DNA of 64,000 nucleotides. It comes from Candidatus Electrothrix aestuarii. Lineage in GTDB: Bacteria; Desulfobacterota; Desulfobulbia; Desulfobulbales; Desulfobulbaceae. Below the pieces are notes generated by a model that saw only the letters and a list, made by a program, of their open reading frames with translations, did no database searches and was not told where the DNA came from. Both the position numbers and the translations under genes were made by a program. Shown here one piece after another: positions 35,301 through 44,595 of the stretch (its first letter is position 1; each line of letters opens with the position of its first letter). The DNA lies in NCBI GenBank assembly GCA_032595685.2, contig CP159373.1, positions 4,627,821-4,691,820 of the forward strand, written 5' to 3'.

Positions 35301-35957
35301 ATGAAGAACATGAAGAACATGAAGAACAACACAGGACGTCTTTTTGTAACAGCAGTATTAACCGTTATCTTTCTTACAGGTTCTGCAAGAGCAGCAGACT
35401 TCGGCTCAGAGACACAAAACCTGATGACAGAGACCATTACCAGAGCGCTTGAAGCAAACATCAACAATATGGCGAACAATGCGACAGCAGGGAATGTGTC
35501 CAGTCAACCAGTGCTCCAAGAAATACAGAACCGGATGATGACCCAAATAAGTGGTGCTATCAAAGAGAACACCGCTGTAAGAAAGCGGGAAACTGTCGTT
35601 GCAACCTGTTTGGAATGTCGGGCCTTGCAGCCCATAGAGGTGGTTGTTTCCGGGGAGAGCCCCTTCCTTGACGCAGATATCCAGGAGCGTATCAACCAGG
35701 CAATGGCGAAGAGGATTGAAGAAACCATTCGGGTGATATCTTCCGACCCAGCAGTGGCAAGTATGGTGCAGGAAAGGATGATGGCACAGCGGATGGCTAC
35801 CAGCCCGCTTCAGCAGGATATGCAGCCTTTCATCATGAGCGGCTTACTCTCTGATCCAGGGGCGATCAATGTGGCCAACAACACTACCGAGGGCGCAAAC
35901 AATCCATTGACTAAGGCAACGTGCTCCACCACTGACAGCAGATATCCGAACTGCTGA
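35301..35957 (+). CDS. secreted helical protein, unknown
   Basis: 218 residues. Start at 35301 after TAGGAGC; the first codons repeat AAG AAC ATG three times, so the exact start among 35301, 35310 and 35319 is open. Signal peptide to about residue 32 (LFVTAVLTVIFLTGSARAA). The mature part is helical with Met-rich stretches (NRMMTQISGAI, ERMMAQRMA) and one Cys pair (ATCLECRA) plus two Cys near the end. It resembles in style the disrupted gene at 36128. No known family. It probably belongs to the regulon of the nearby two-component system. Confidence 0.65.
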   Translation: MKNMKNMKNNTGRLFVTAVLTVIFLTGSARAADFGSETQNLMTETITRALEANINNMANNATAGNVSSQPVLQEIQNRMMTQISGAIKENTAVRKRETVVATCLECRALQPIEVVVSGESPFLDADIQERINQAMAKRIEETIRVISSDPAVASMVQERMMAQRMATSPLQQDMQPFIMSGLLSDPGAINVANNTTEGANNPLTKATCSTTDSRYPNC

Positions 35958-35964
35958 TAACACG

Positions 35965-36087
35965 ATGGAACTCTTCATCGTCCTTGTCAACACCGTCGTC
36001 ATTCTGTCACTTGCAATCTATATTTATCTGCTTTGCCGGAAAAAGGACAACCAAGACGAAAGCCCTGATCCGCAACGAGATGAATAA
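35965..36087 (+). CDS. possible 40-residue membrane peptide
   Basis: Codes MELFIVLVNTVVIL then more hydrophobic residues to about 24, and a charged tail KKDNQDESPDPQRDE: the layout of a single-span small membrane protein. It starts 7 bases after the preceding stop, so coupling is possible, but no SD is visible. The clear hydrophobic/charged partition is the main support. Confidence 0.45.
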   Translation: MELFIVLVNTVVILSLAIYIYLLCRKKDNQDESPDPQRDE

Positions 36088-36241
36088 TATTATTCCACAG
36101 AATTATCCCTTAAACAGAGGAAGAAAGATGAAAAACTTAATGCTCAAACTGTGTGTCGTACTGACAGCCGCAGCAATATTCTCCAGCCCTGCCGCAGCCG
36201 CAGCACAGATAAACACTGCGAGCATTCAGGCAAAGGTTGAT

Positions 36242-37680
36242 CAGTAATTTTAAATTTTAATATTATCAGGTCGATAGATTTTTAATTTCAAGCTGTTTAA
36301 ACATAAAGTCTATCAGCTGAGACCAACTGTTAAAAAATAAATATCTGGTTAATGCTTTCAGGTCATTAAAAAAGGTCTTTCGGACAGACAAGACCGATCT
36401 GACGGCTTTGTATTTTGTATCAACAAGCTCCAGGAATGTGTGAGCTAAAAATGCGACCAGATTGAGAGTCAGTAAGGTGTTCGAGAGAAATTTATTGCCA
36501 TGCCCGAAATTATGCTCTAAATGGTAGCCTTTTGTTTTCAGGATATTATTATTTTCATTTTCCACCTTCCATCGAGTTCTTCCGGCTTGTACTATAGATT
36601 GAACATTGGTTCTGTCTATTTTAAAATCAGTGATAAAAGAATTTTTATACAGAACCTCTTGTGTTTTGGTGTTAATGACGGTCAACTCAACCCAATTGAC
36701 AGAAGGAGCGTCATCCCCCTGCTTGAGGGGTAAGTCATTAGCATAACGATAAGTATGAAGCTCGTGAAATTTTCCGTTCCATTTTCTTTGAGAACTTACT
36801 GTAATACCATCTTTCTTTTCAAGTTCGGCAACATACTGATAAAGGGTCGTATGTGAGGAGGGTTTGCAAATCAGGATAAAACGAAAACTGTGTGCCGATA
36901 ATAAGTTGCAAAACGGCCCTCTGGAAAACAAATCGTCTCCCAGGATGATAACTTTTCGAGCCGATAAAGAAGAGTTCCGTTCAATCCAGCGCTTAGCAGC
37001 ATTCAACTCGCAATCCTGTTTTGCTGAACCATCCTGAGGGGTGACGAATTCTGGTTCCAGAGCGATGACCTTGTTGTTGTCCGGTGCAGCTACCACCGGG
37101 GTAAGAACCTTATGGGAATAACTTACCGTTCCGTTGGAGTTACGAGCAACGGAACAGTTTTCACAATGTATTTTGGAGGAACGAAAAAATTCTGTACCAT
37201 CTATCGGAACCAACAAATATTCATCCAGCACTCTATAACGATCCAAGTGTCCAGCACTTTCAAGCCGATCAAAAGTTTCTGAAAAAATTGGATAAAAATT
37301 ATCAGAAGTAAGGGTGTCAAGAAGATTGCGGGTCTGATTGTCCGACATGATCTGTGTTATTCCGAACAAACTTTGAGCATTATTATGCCCGTGAGCCTGC
37401 TGCATTGCCCGCTGATGAGATAAGAATGATGGGGATTGGTTGAAAAACATGGAAAACGCACCTAACGCCGCATCCTTCATTGAATATGTGAGGTTTGGGC
37501 TGAATTTCCGGTAATCCGGGAGTTCATCAAATATGCTATGGATCTGATTGACAAACGTATCGAATGTTAATTCTTTGGTATTTGAAGGCATAAGCAGAGG
37601 ACTCGTGTGATATTGATCATGCCTTTCAATAACACATATTCGTTAAATAAAATAGTACGTTGTCAAATTTATAATTGCTG
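36242..37680 (-). mobile_element. IS4-like insertion sequence
   Basis: 1439 bp. Terminal inverted repeats CAGTAATTTTAAATTT (36242-36257) and, reversed, CAGCAATTATAAATTT (37665-37680) with two mismatches. A 9-bp target duplication AAGGTTGAT flanks it (36233-36241, 37681-37689). One transposase gene on the minus strand. Confidence 0.92.
36266..37591 (-). CDS. DDE transposase, IS4-like
   Basis: 441 residues. Acidic residues of a DDE nuclease are suggested by VPIDGTEFF, IILGDDLF and the C-terminal RTRWKVENENNNILKTKGYHLEH, which resembles the R-E-K part of the IS4 signature, with seven rather than six residues between E and K. A small Cys pair (CENC) lies after the first Asp. It catalyses cut-and-paste movement of the element. 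The reading frame is intact, so the element may be active. The exact IS subfamily cannot be named without a database search. Confidence 0.85.
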   Translation of the reverse strand: MPSNTKELTFDTFVNQIHSIFDELPDYRKFSPNLTYSMKDAALGAFSMFFNQSPSFLSHQRAMQQAHGHNNAQSLFGITQIMSDNQTRNLLDTLTSDNFYPIFSETFDRLESAGHLDRYRVLDEYLLVPIDGTEFFRSSKIHCENCSVARNSNGTVSYSHKVLTPVVAAPDNNKVIALEPEFVTPQDGSAKQDCELNAAKRWIERNSSLSARKVIILGDDLFSRGPFCNLLSAHSFRFILICKPSSHTTLYQYVAELEKKDGITVSSQRKWNGKFHELHTYRYANDLPLKQGDDAPSVNWVELTVINTKTQEVLYKNSFITDFKIDRTNVQSIVQAGRTRWKVENENNNILKTKGYHLEHNFGHGNKFLSNTLLTLNLVAFLAHTFLELVDTKYKAVRSVLSVRKTFFNDLKALTRYLFFNSWSQLIDFMFKQLEIKNLST

Positions 37681-37899
37681 AAGGTTGATGAATTAATCAC
37701 CAAGATGCAGCAGGAAACAATCAAGAAAAATTTCGCAGCCAGGATACTGCAAAACGAAATGCGTGCCAAGATGATGGCCGAGCGTGTTCCGCAAAAATTT
37801 ATGCAAACCGACATTCTGCCTATTGTCCAACCGGCTATGATAGAAAAGGTACGGAAGCTGATGCAGGCGCAAATGATGGAGACCTTAAAAGTCCGTTAG

Positions 37900-38238
37900 T
37901 TCAGCCCATCAGTCCCAATTGCTCCCAATTAATTTCAATCAATCCCCATCTGATCCGACCTGCGCACCAAGGCCGTCGGATCAGATACAAGGTCTCCACT
38001 AACCTACCTGACAGCCCCCTCGAACGCATATAAAAATGAATACTTACACCACAATGTCGGATTACTATTTACTTTATTAGGATATTATGATTATTCTGTT
38101 TAATTAATATAATACGCTGCCCAAGGAAAATCGATGCTCAATTATCTGTAGTTATGTACAACCTTTCATGTACCTTTTACGGACAGGGATTCCTTGCGGC
38201 GTATATGACGATATCTTTTGTTTCTTCCAGGAGTGAAC
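37900..38238. other. intergenic region with a stem-loop
   Basis: Perfect 11-bp arms TCTGATCCGAC (37949-37959) and GTCGGATCAGA (37975-37985) lie about 50 bases after the stop of the disrupted gene. No T-tract follows. The rest, AT-rich, is the upstream region of the CZB gene with its SD CAGGAG just before 38239. Confidence 0.5.
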
Positions 38239-38700
38239 ATGAACAAGAATGAAGTTGTTGCAACACTGAAGGGCGCAGTTCTGAGTCATAAAAAATGGGT
38301 TGCTGATGCCCGTGCTTTAATCGAGGGTGTTCCTCTTGAAAAGGACAAGGTACCTGTTAATCCGACAGAATGTGCCTTCGGACAATGGTATTATTCATTT
38401 GGACAGAACCTACGTGAAGTACCCGGTTTTAATGCTATTGAGGAGTCGCACAATAATCTGCACAAGACCTATATGGAGATATTCGCAATCCTCTTTGGCG
38501 AGGGAAGTGAACCGTCCTTTTTCAGCAGGTTAATCGGTCGTTCCCATAAAGTCATTGCGGCGAATCGTGAAGAAGCTATGAAAAAATTCAACACCCTGGA
38601 GCAACAATCCAAGCAGATAACAACCCAGCTGGCCCAGCTGGAAAAAATAATTACAGCTCTGAGTGAAAAGCAGTTTGAAAAATACTCTTCTCAGGACTAG
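38239..38700 (+). CDS. CZB-domain zinc-binding protein
   Basis: 153 residues from the ATG at 38239 (AGGAG, spacing about 7). Residues about 10-85 match the chemoreceptor zinc-binding domain: SHKKWV (His), ECAFGQWYY (Cys), then IEESHNNLH with two His, the 3His/1Cys zinc set. A C-terminal coiled coil (about 110-150) may mediate dimerisation. It is a stand-alone cytoplasmic form without chemoreceptor or cyclase domain. It may sense zinc or hypochlorous acid through the Cys-Zn redox switch known in the family. Confidence 0.88.
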   Translation: MNKNEVVATLKGAVLSHKKWVADARALIEGVPLEKDKVPVNPTECAFGQWYYSFGQNLREVPGFNAIEESHNNLHKTYMEIFAILFGEGSEPSFFSRLIGRSHKVIAANREEAMKKFNTLEQQSKQITTQLAQLEKIITALSEKQFEKYSSQD

Positions 38701-38734
38701 CCCTGTACCAGATTCATACTTGCTCTGATACTTC

Positions 38735-38772
38735 ACCGGGTACATGCCAAAAGGCATGACCCGGTTTTTTTT
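38735..38772 (+). terminator. rho-independent terminator
   Basis: ACCGGGT...CATGCC, loop AAAA, GGCATG...ACCCGGT followed by a run of eight T including the last stem base. It ends the CZB transcript. Confidence 0.95.
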
Positions 38773-38892
38773 CCCTCCTCCTCTCCACTCCTCCTACCTG
38801 ATAATCTACCTTATTACCCAGGCAGCAGCATTTTCTGTTTACTTCCCGCATGCTGTATGTTTTTCTGCGTTATTGTTCTTTTCGTTTTTTCA

Positions 38893-40228
38893 TTGTATAG
38901 GAAATTATAAAATTTTCCTTTCAACATGTTGTAATTGCGAATAGAGTATTAGCTTAATGAAAAATAAGCTGATAAAATTAATCTTTCGTGATTTTTGGTA
39001 TGTAGTCTGCGTTGAATTGGCAAGCAGGTACTCAAGCCTTCACTGGGAGTCAATCGTTGAAAATGTAGAAAAAATGATCAACTGTGGAGAGTCTACCAAT
39101 GGCTATGTCGAGTATATTTGTCCGAATTGTTTTGAAAAAAGAGAGTAGGGTTCACCTGTAAGTGTCGATTCTGTACGTCTTGCGGTAAGCGATACGTCGA
39201 TGAATGGGTTGAAAAGACAGTGAAAAGTATATTCGACGTAGTTCATCGACATTTAGTGTTTACCATTCCACAAGAACTCCGAAAGATAATTTTTAGTGAT
39301 CGTATGCTGATCAAGATTATGATGGATTGTGCTTCAAAAGCGGCTGTGGAAGTACTTCAAAGTAAAGGAGTTGATGCTGTTCCGGGAATTCTATTAGTTG
39401 TCCATACGTTTGGAAGAGATCTTAAGTTTAATCCGCATGTCCATATGTTAATGACAGAAGGAGGATTAACATCTTCCAATCAGTGGGTTGATATTCCATT
39501 TTTGCCATATGGTCTGCTTAGAAAAAATGGCAATATTATTTGCTGACTGAAATAAAGGCTAGCTTGCCGCAAACAAAAGAAAATGTAAGATTCATAGATT
39601 ACCTGTTTAAAAGCCAACGTAATGGTTTTTATGTAAATGGTAAAAGCAAGATGACATCAGCAAGACATGCAGCTCGATATATTGGTCGCTATATGGCTCG
39701 TCCAGCATTGGCAGAGCACAAGATAACGAATTACGATGGTGAGGAAGTAACATTTTGGTATATTGATCATAAAACAGAAGTTAAAGTTACCGAAGCGATT
39801 CCAGCCAAAGAGTTCATACAACGATTAATTGACCATATCCCGCTAAAGGGATTCAAGATGGTCCGCCATTATGGGTTATATTCTCGACGTACAAAAACAA
39901 TCGCGATAGAGATTTTGATGGACTGTAAACGTTTTATCCAGAAGACTTTTGAATTCATGAAAAGTGATTCAAGGTCATTGAGCTGGAGAGAGCGTCTAGT
40001 ACAGAGTTTCGGGAAAGATCCGTTAACATGTCCAAACTGTAAAGAAAAAATGTTTTTATGGCGGATTTGGCATCCTGACTATGGAGATATCTTTGATCTG
40101 AGCAGAGACGGACCTTTTGTGGAAAGCAAGAGTAAACAAGAATGCAACAAGAGAAACTCTTCGGGTCGGCAGGTTAAGTGGATACCGCAATTGCTTCCGT
40201 TTTAATCCGCCCGTAGGGCGTTTTGTTC
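38893..40228 (+). mobile_element. IS91-like element, copy 1
   Basis: 1336 bp, same length as copies 2 and 3. 5' end TTGTATAGG with a hairpin GGAAATT...AATTTTCC; 3' end a GCCC-GTA-GGGC hairpin followed by TTTTGTTC. There are no inverted terminal repeats or target duplication, as expected for HUH rolling-circle elements. Confidence 0.85.
38957..40205 (+). pseudogene. IS91-like HUH transposase, frameshifted
   Basis: Three open pieces (38957-39148, 39220-39546, 39540-40205) together code an IS91-family transposase: N-terminal zinc ribbon (CPNC, then CKCRFCTSCGKRY in another frame), HUH region FNPHVHMLMTEGG, catalytic-Tyr region ARYIGRYMARPAL, and a C-terminal CPNCKEKM zinc knuckle. First break: a -1 shift at a run of six A (39135-39140), shared by all copies. 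Second break: six A instead of seven at LRKKW (about 39523-39528), shared with copy 4 only. It cannot make a full protein without frameshifting. Confidence 0.85.
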
Positions 40229-40272
40229 TTACTGAGCAGCCTCAATTCACCCCAAACACAGGAGACGCGCAC

Positions 40273-41073
40273 GTGGAAGCGCAAGAAAGCCAAAGCACAG
40301 AACCTGAAGATCTCCCCCAAGCCCAGCCACCCTCCCCTCGCCTTAAGGCCGGGCCAGTCCTTGCTGTTTTTGCCTTGTATTTCACAATACAGGTCCTGAC
40401 AGGTTTCGTTGTTGGGGTTGTAGCTGCTCTCATCGCAGCCACACAGGGCGCAAATCTGAAAGACCCGCAGACCGTCGCCCAAATCACGCAGCAGGCTACC
40501 CCTCTGTCCGTCCTCACAGCTGTTCTCTTTGCTGGTATCATCACCCTCTTCCTCTCAGCCCGCTACTTCTCCCAAGCAATAAAGGACAGAAGCCTGACTG
40601 GTGCAGCCTGGGTCATCGGGCCGCCGAGATCCATCCTCATGGCCTTTGGGGCTGGCATACTCATCGCACTTGCCTGCCTCTTTATCTCCCCACTCATGTG
40701 TCCACCACCGGATAAAGATGCTATTGGCCCATTTACAAAGATGGCGACAACGCCGGGCTTCCAACGCATTATCGTGCTTATTATTGCTCTGCTTTTAGCC
40801 CCTCCAATTGAAGAACTCCTTTTTCGAGGCCTGATCTTTGGCGGATTCTCTCGTTCCTTTGGTCCAACCAGCTCAGTCATTATAACCACTGTGCTTTTTG
40901 CAGGCTCCCATGTCACGGAGGCAATCTATTTTTGGCCCGCCTTTGTCTTTATTGCCCTTATGGCATTAGCAGCCCTCTGGTTTAGGGTCAAAACAAGATC
41001 AATTGGACCCTCCATAGCACTCCATTTTTCTTATAATTTTATCCTCATAGGAACCACTTTTCTTACGTCTTAA
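40273..41073 (+). CDS. CPBP-family intramembrane glutamic protease
   Basis: 266 residues from a GTG at 40273 with GGAG 8 bases upstream. About seven hydrophobic helices. The CPBP motifs are present: EELLFRG (EExxxR), the LFAGSHV His, and the ALHFSYN His/Asn. Such enzymes cleave membrane proteins or process bacteriocins and prenylated substrates. The frame stays open upstream into the IS91-like element (40117), so a longer chimeric product starting inside the IS is possible, but the SD favours 40273. The gene is enclosed by inverted IS copies and has probably been carried or separated from its old context. Confidence 0.88.
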   Translation: MEAQESQSTEPEDLPQAQPPSPRLKAGPVLAVFALYFTIQVLTGFVVGVVAALIAATQGANLKDPQTVAQITQQATPLSVLTAVLFAGIITLFLSARYFSQAIKDRSLTGAAWVIGPPRSILMAFGAGILIALACLFISPLMCPPPDKDAIGPFTKMATTPGFQRIIVLIIALLLAPPIEELLFRGLIFGGFSRSFGPTSSVIITTVLFAGSHVTEAIYFWPAFVFIALMALAALWFRVKTRSIGPSIALHFSYNFILIGTTFLTS

Positions 41074-41160
41074 ATCGGCGGGCTGCTTATGGTGATTGCA
41101 AACGGTCCCGGCTTGATGAGTTTTGATACGAAGCAAGGCAAAAAAACAACCGAAGTATCA

Positions 41161-42496
41161 GAACAAAACGCCCTACGGGCGGATTAAAACGGAAGCAATT
41201 GCGGTATCCACTTAACCTGCCGACCCGAAGAGTTTCTCTTGTTGCATTCTTGTTTACTCTTGCTTTCCACAAAAGGTCCGTCTCTGCTCAGATCAAAGAT
41301 ATCTCCATAGTCAGGATGCCAAATCCGCCATAAAAACATTTTTTCTTTACAGTTTGGACATGTTAACGGATCTTTCCCGAAACTCTGTACTAGACGCTCT
41401 CTCCAGCTCAATGACCTTGAATCACTTTTCATGAATTCAAAAGTCTTCTGGATAAAACGTTTACAGTCCATCAAAATCTCTATCGCGATTGTTTTTGTAC
41501 GTCGAGAATATAACCCATAATGGCGACCATCTTGAATCCCTTTAGCGGGATATGGTCAATTAATCGTTGTATGAACTCTTTGGCTGGAATCGCTTCGGTA
41601 ACTTTAACTTCTGTTTTATGATCAATATACCAAAATGTTACTTCCTCACCATCGTAATTCGTTATCTTGTGCTCTGCCAATGCTGGACGAGCCATATAGC
41701 GACCAATATATCGAGCTGCATGTCTTGCTGATGTCATCTTGCTTTTACCATTTACATAAAAACCATTACGTTGGCTTTTAAACAGGTAATCTATGAATCT
41801 TACATTTTCTTTTGTTTGCGGCAAGCTAGCCTTTATTTCAGTCAGCAAATAATATTGCCATTTTTTTCTAAGCAGACCATATGGCAAAAATGGAATATCA
41901 ACCCACTGATTGGAAGATGTTAATCCTCCTTCTGTCATTAACATATGGACATGCGGATTAAACTTAAGATCTCTTCCAAACGTATGGACAACTAATAGAA
42001 TTCCCGGAACAGCATCAACTCCTTTACTTTGAAGTACTTCCACAGCCGCTTTTGAAGCACAATCCATCATAATCTTGATCAGCATACGATCACTAAAAAT
42101 TATCTTTCGGAGTTCTTGTGGAATGGTAAACACTAAATGTCGATGAACTACGTCGAATATACTTTTCACTGTCTTTTCAACCCATTCATCGACGTATCGC
42201 TTACCGCAAGACGTACAGAATCGACACTTACAGGTGAACCCTACTCTCTTTTTTCAAAACAATTCGGACAAATATACTCGACATAGCCATTGGTAGACTC
42301 TCCACAGTTGATCATTTTTTCTACATTTTCAACGATTGACTCCCAGTGAAGGCTTGAGTACCTGCTTGCCAATTCAACGCAGACTACATACCAAAAATCA
42401 CGAAAGATTAATTTTATCAGCTTATTTTTCATTAAGCTAATACTCTATTCGCAATTACAACATGTTGAAAGGAAAATTTTATAATTTCCTATACAA
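41161..42496 (-). mobile_element. IS91-like element, copy 2
   Basis: 1336 bp, inverted relative to copy 1. It directly abuts copy 3 with no base between them (CCTATACAA then GAACAAAAC), a tandem arrangement typical of one-ended rolling-circle transposition. Confidence 0.9.
41184..42432 (-). pseudogene. IS91-like HUH transposase, frameshifted (copy 2)
   Basis: Pieces 42241-42432, 41480-42169 and 41184-41474. It shares the first -1 shift with copy 1 and has seven A at LLRKKW, so the central frame is intact there. It lost one C at GTCCGCC (now GTCGCC, near 41525), which ends the frame after FKMVAIMGY. The lesion therefore differs from that of copies 1 and 4. Confidence 0.85.
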
Positions 42497-43832
42497 GAAC
42501 AAAACGCCCTACGGGCGGATTAAAACGGAAGCAATTGCGGTATCCACTTAACCTGCCGACCCGAAGAGTTTCTCTTGTTGCATTCTTGTTTACTCTTGCT
42601 TTCCACAAAAGGTCCGTCTCTGCTCAGATCAAAGATATCTCCATAGTCAGGATGCCAAATCCGCCATAAAAACATTTTTTCTTTACAGTTTGGACATGTT
42701 AACGGATCTTTCCCGAAACTCTGTACTAGACGCTCTCTCCAGCTCAATGACCTTGAATCACTTTTCATGAATTCAAAAGTCTTCTGGATAAAACGTTTAC
42801 AGTCCATCAAAATCTCTATCGCGATTGTTTTTGTACGTCGAGAATATAACCCATAATGGCGACCATCTTGAATCCCTTTAGCGGGATATGGTCAATTAAT
42901 CGTTGTATGAACTCTTTGGCTGGAATCGCTTCGGTAACTTTAACTTCTGTTTTATGATCAATATACCAAAATGTTACTTCCTCACCATCGTAATTCGTTA
43001 TCTTGTGCTCTGCCAATGCTGGACGAGCCATATAGCGACCAATATATCGAGCTGCATGTCTTGCTGATGTCATCTTGCTTTTACCATTTACATAAAAACC
43101 ATTACGTTGGCTTTTAAACAGGTAATCTATGAATCTTACATTTTCTTTTGTTTGCGGCAAGCTAGCCTTTATTTCAGTCAGCAAATAATATTGCCATTTT
43201 TTTCTAAGCAGACCATATGGCAAAAATGGAATATCAACCCACTGATTGGAAGATGTTAATCCTCCTTCTGTCATTAACATATGGACATGCGGATTAAACT
43301 TAAGATCTCTTCCAAACGTATGGACAACTAATAGAATTCCCGGAACAGCATCAACTCCTTTACTTTGAAGTACTTCCACAGCCGCTTTTGAAGCACAATC
43401 CATCATAATCTTGATCAGCATACGATCACTAAAAATTATCTTTCGGAGTTCTTGTGGAATGGTAAACACTAAATGTCGATGAACTACGTCGAATATACTT
43501 TTCACTGTCTTTTCAACCCATTCATCGACGTATCGCTTACCGCAAGACGTACAGAATCGACACTTACAGGTGAACCCTACTCTCTTTTTTCAAAACAATT
43601 CGGACAAATATACTCGACATAGCCATTGGTAGACTCTCCACAGTTGATCATTTTTTCTACATTTTCAACGATTGACTCCCAGTGAAGGCTTGAGTACCTG
43701 CTTGCCAATTCAACGCAGACTACATACCAAAAATCACGAAAGATTAATTTTATCAGCTTATTTTTCATTAAGCTAATACTCTATTCGCAATTACAACATG
43801 TTGAAAGGAAAATTTTATAATTTCCTATACAA
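42497..43832 (-). mobile_element. IS91-like element, copy 3
   Basis: 1336 bp, tandem to copy 2 and apparently the same sequence. Its 5' end (reading CCTATACAA on the plus strand) runs into the first base of the ATG of the glutaredoxin gene at 43832. Confidence 0.9.
42520..43768 (-). pseudogene. IS91-like HUH transposase, frameshifted (copy 3)
   Basis: Pieces 43577-43768, 42816-43505 and 42520-42810. It has the same breaks as copy 2: the -1 shift at the A6 run and the single-C loss at GTCGCC. Copies 2 and 3 thus arose by duplication of an already damaged element, or transpose with help in trans. Confidence 0.85.
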
Positions 43833-44533
43833 TGAAAAAAATAGCATTTCTCTCTCTGGTGATAACAATTCTTTTCTTCTCTTTCACCAGAGCCGACATC
43901 CGCCAATGGTTTGCGAAAAAATTTACGGAAAGTAGTGCCGTTGTCCTCAAGCAACTCAAGACCACAGACACAACAGACAGACAATCTGACGAGATCATCT
44001 ATCAGTGGGTTGATGAAAGAGGCGGCCGCCATTTCAGCAATAGTAAGCCGCCTGGGGTGGAAGGTGTCAAGGCGGTACCTGCAACAAACTACACGGTACC
44101 CAGCATCACCTTGCAGGACAGACAGGAAAGGCAGGAAAGAAAAGCTGCGCCAGCAGTCACCAAGCAGGCTCCTCGAAGAATTACCAAGCAACCCAAACGC
44201 AAGAAGACGAGCAGGCAAGCAGCGACAAAAGACAAGGTGGTGATCTTCACCGCAAGCTCATGTCCGTATTGCAAGCAGGCCCTCTCCTTTCTCCGCGCCC
44301 ATCGCATTGCCTTTACAGAGTATAATATCGAGAGAGACAGCACGGCCAAGAAGAAGATGCGGGCGGCAGGCGGAGTGCAGCATGTCCCCTTTGCCGTGAT
44401 TAACGGTAAAAAGCTCTTTGGTTTTTCTGAAGGAAACTATCGCAGGGCGTTAAATCTGCCGGAAAGCAGCGGGAGCAGCACGAGTAGCGCGCAAAGTTTT
44501 AGAAAGCGGTTTCGCTCCACCGGGAGAACTTGA
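43832..44533 (+). CDS. exported DUF4124-glutaredoxin protein
   Basis: 233 residues. Signal peptide 1-21 (MKKIAFLSLVITILFFSFTRA). DUF4124 at about 55-80 (IIYQWVDERGGRHFSNSKPP), a Lys/Arg/Gln linker, then a glutaredoxin domain from about 134 with the CPYC active site at 144-147, the cis-Pro loop HVPFAVI and INGKKLFGFSEG. It probably reduces disulphides or mixed thiols in the periplasm. The IS91-like copy 3 ends at the A of its start codon, so the native SD and promoter are gone; the nearest SD-like AAGGA is about 27 bases away. Confidence 0.85.
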   Translation: MKKIAFLSLVITILFFSFTRADIRQWFAKKFTESSAVVLKQLKTTDTTDRQSDEIIYQWVDERGGRHFSNSKPPGVEGVKAVPATNYTVPSITLQDRQERQERKAAPAVTKQAPRRITKQPKRKKTSRQAATKDKVVIFTASSCPYCKQALSFLRAHRIAFTEYNIERDSTAKKKMRAAGGVQHVPFAVINGKKLFGFSEGNYRRALNLPESSGSSTSSAQSFRKRFRSTGRT

Positions 44534-44595
44534 CGGAGACGACGCTAGAGTAAGTTTACTCTCCATCATCCCCGTTTGTTCAATCTACCGTTCAC

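Larger units (their letters stand above)
36128..37899 (+). pseudogene. secreted protein gene disrupted by an IS element
   Basis: Start at 36128 after GAGGAAG; signal peptide MKNLMLKLCVVLTAAAIF...AAAAA. The frame is cut at 36241 and resumes at 37690. Removing the insertion and one copy of the 9-bp duplication joins AKVD to ELITKMQQET in frame and restores a 107-residue secreted helical protein (NEMRAKMMAERVPQKFM, MQAQMMETLKVR). It is similar in character to the protein at 35301. Because both halves are otherwise undamaged, the insertion is recent. No family recognised. Confidence 0.85.

Noticed and set aside
39121-39160. Canonical -1 programmed frameshift site in the IS91-like transposase
   Set aside because: The A6G run is read as GAA AAA AGA in the zero frame, not as the A-AAA-AAG phase needed for tandem slippage. 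Slippage is still possible but not canonical.
40117-40272. CPBP protease start inside the IS91-like element
   Set aside because: The extension is the out-of-frame translation of the transposase 3' end; GTG at 40273 has an SD and suits the family better.
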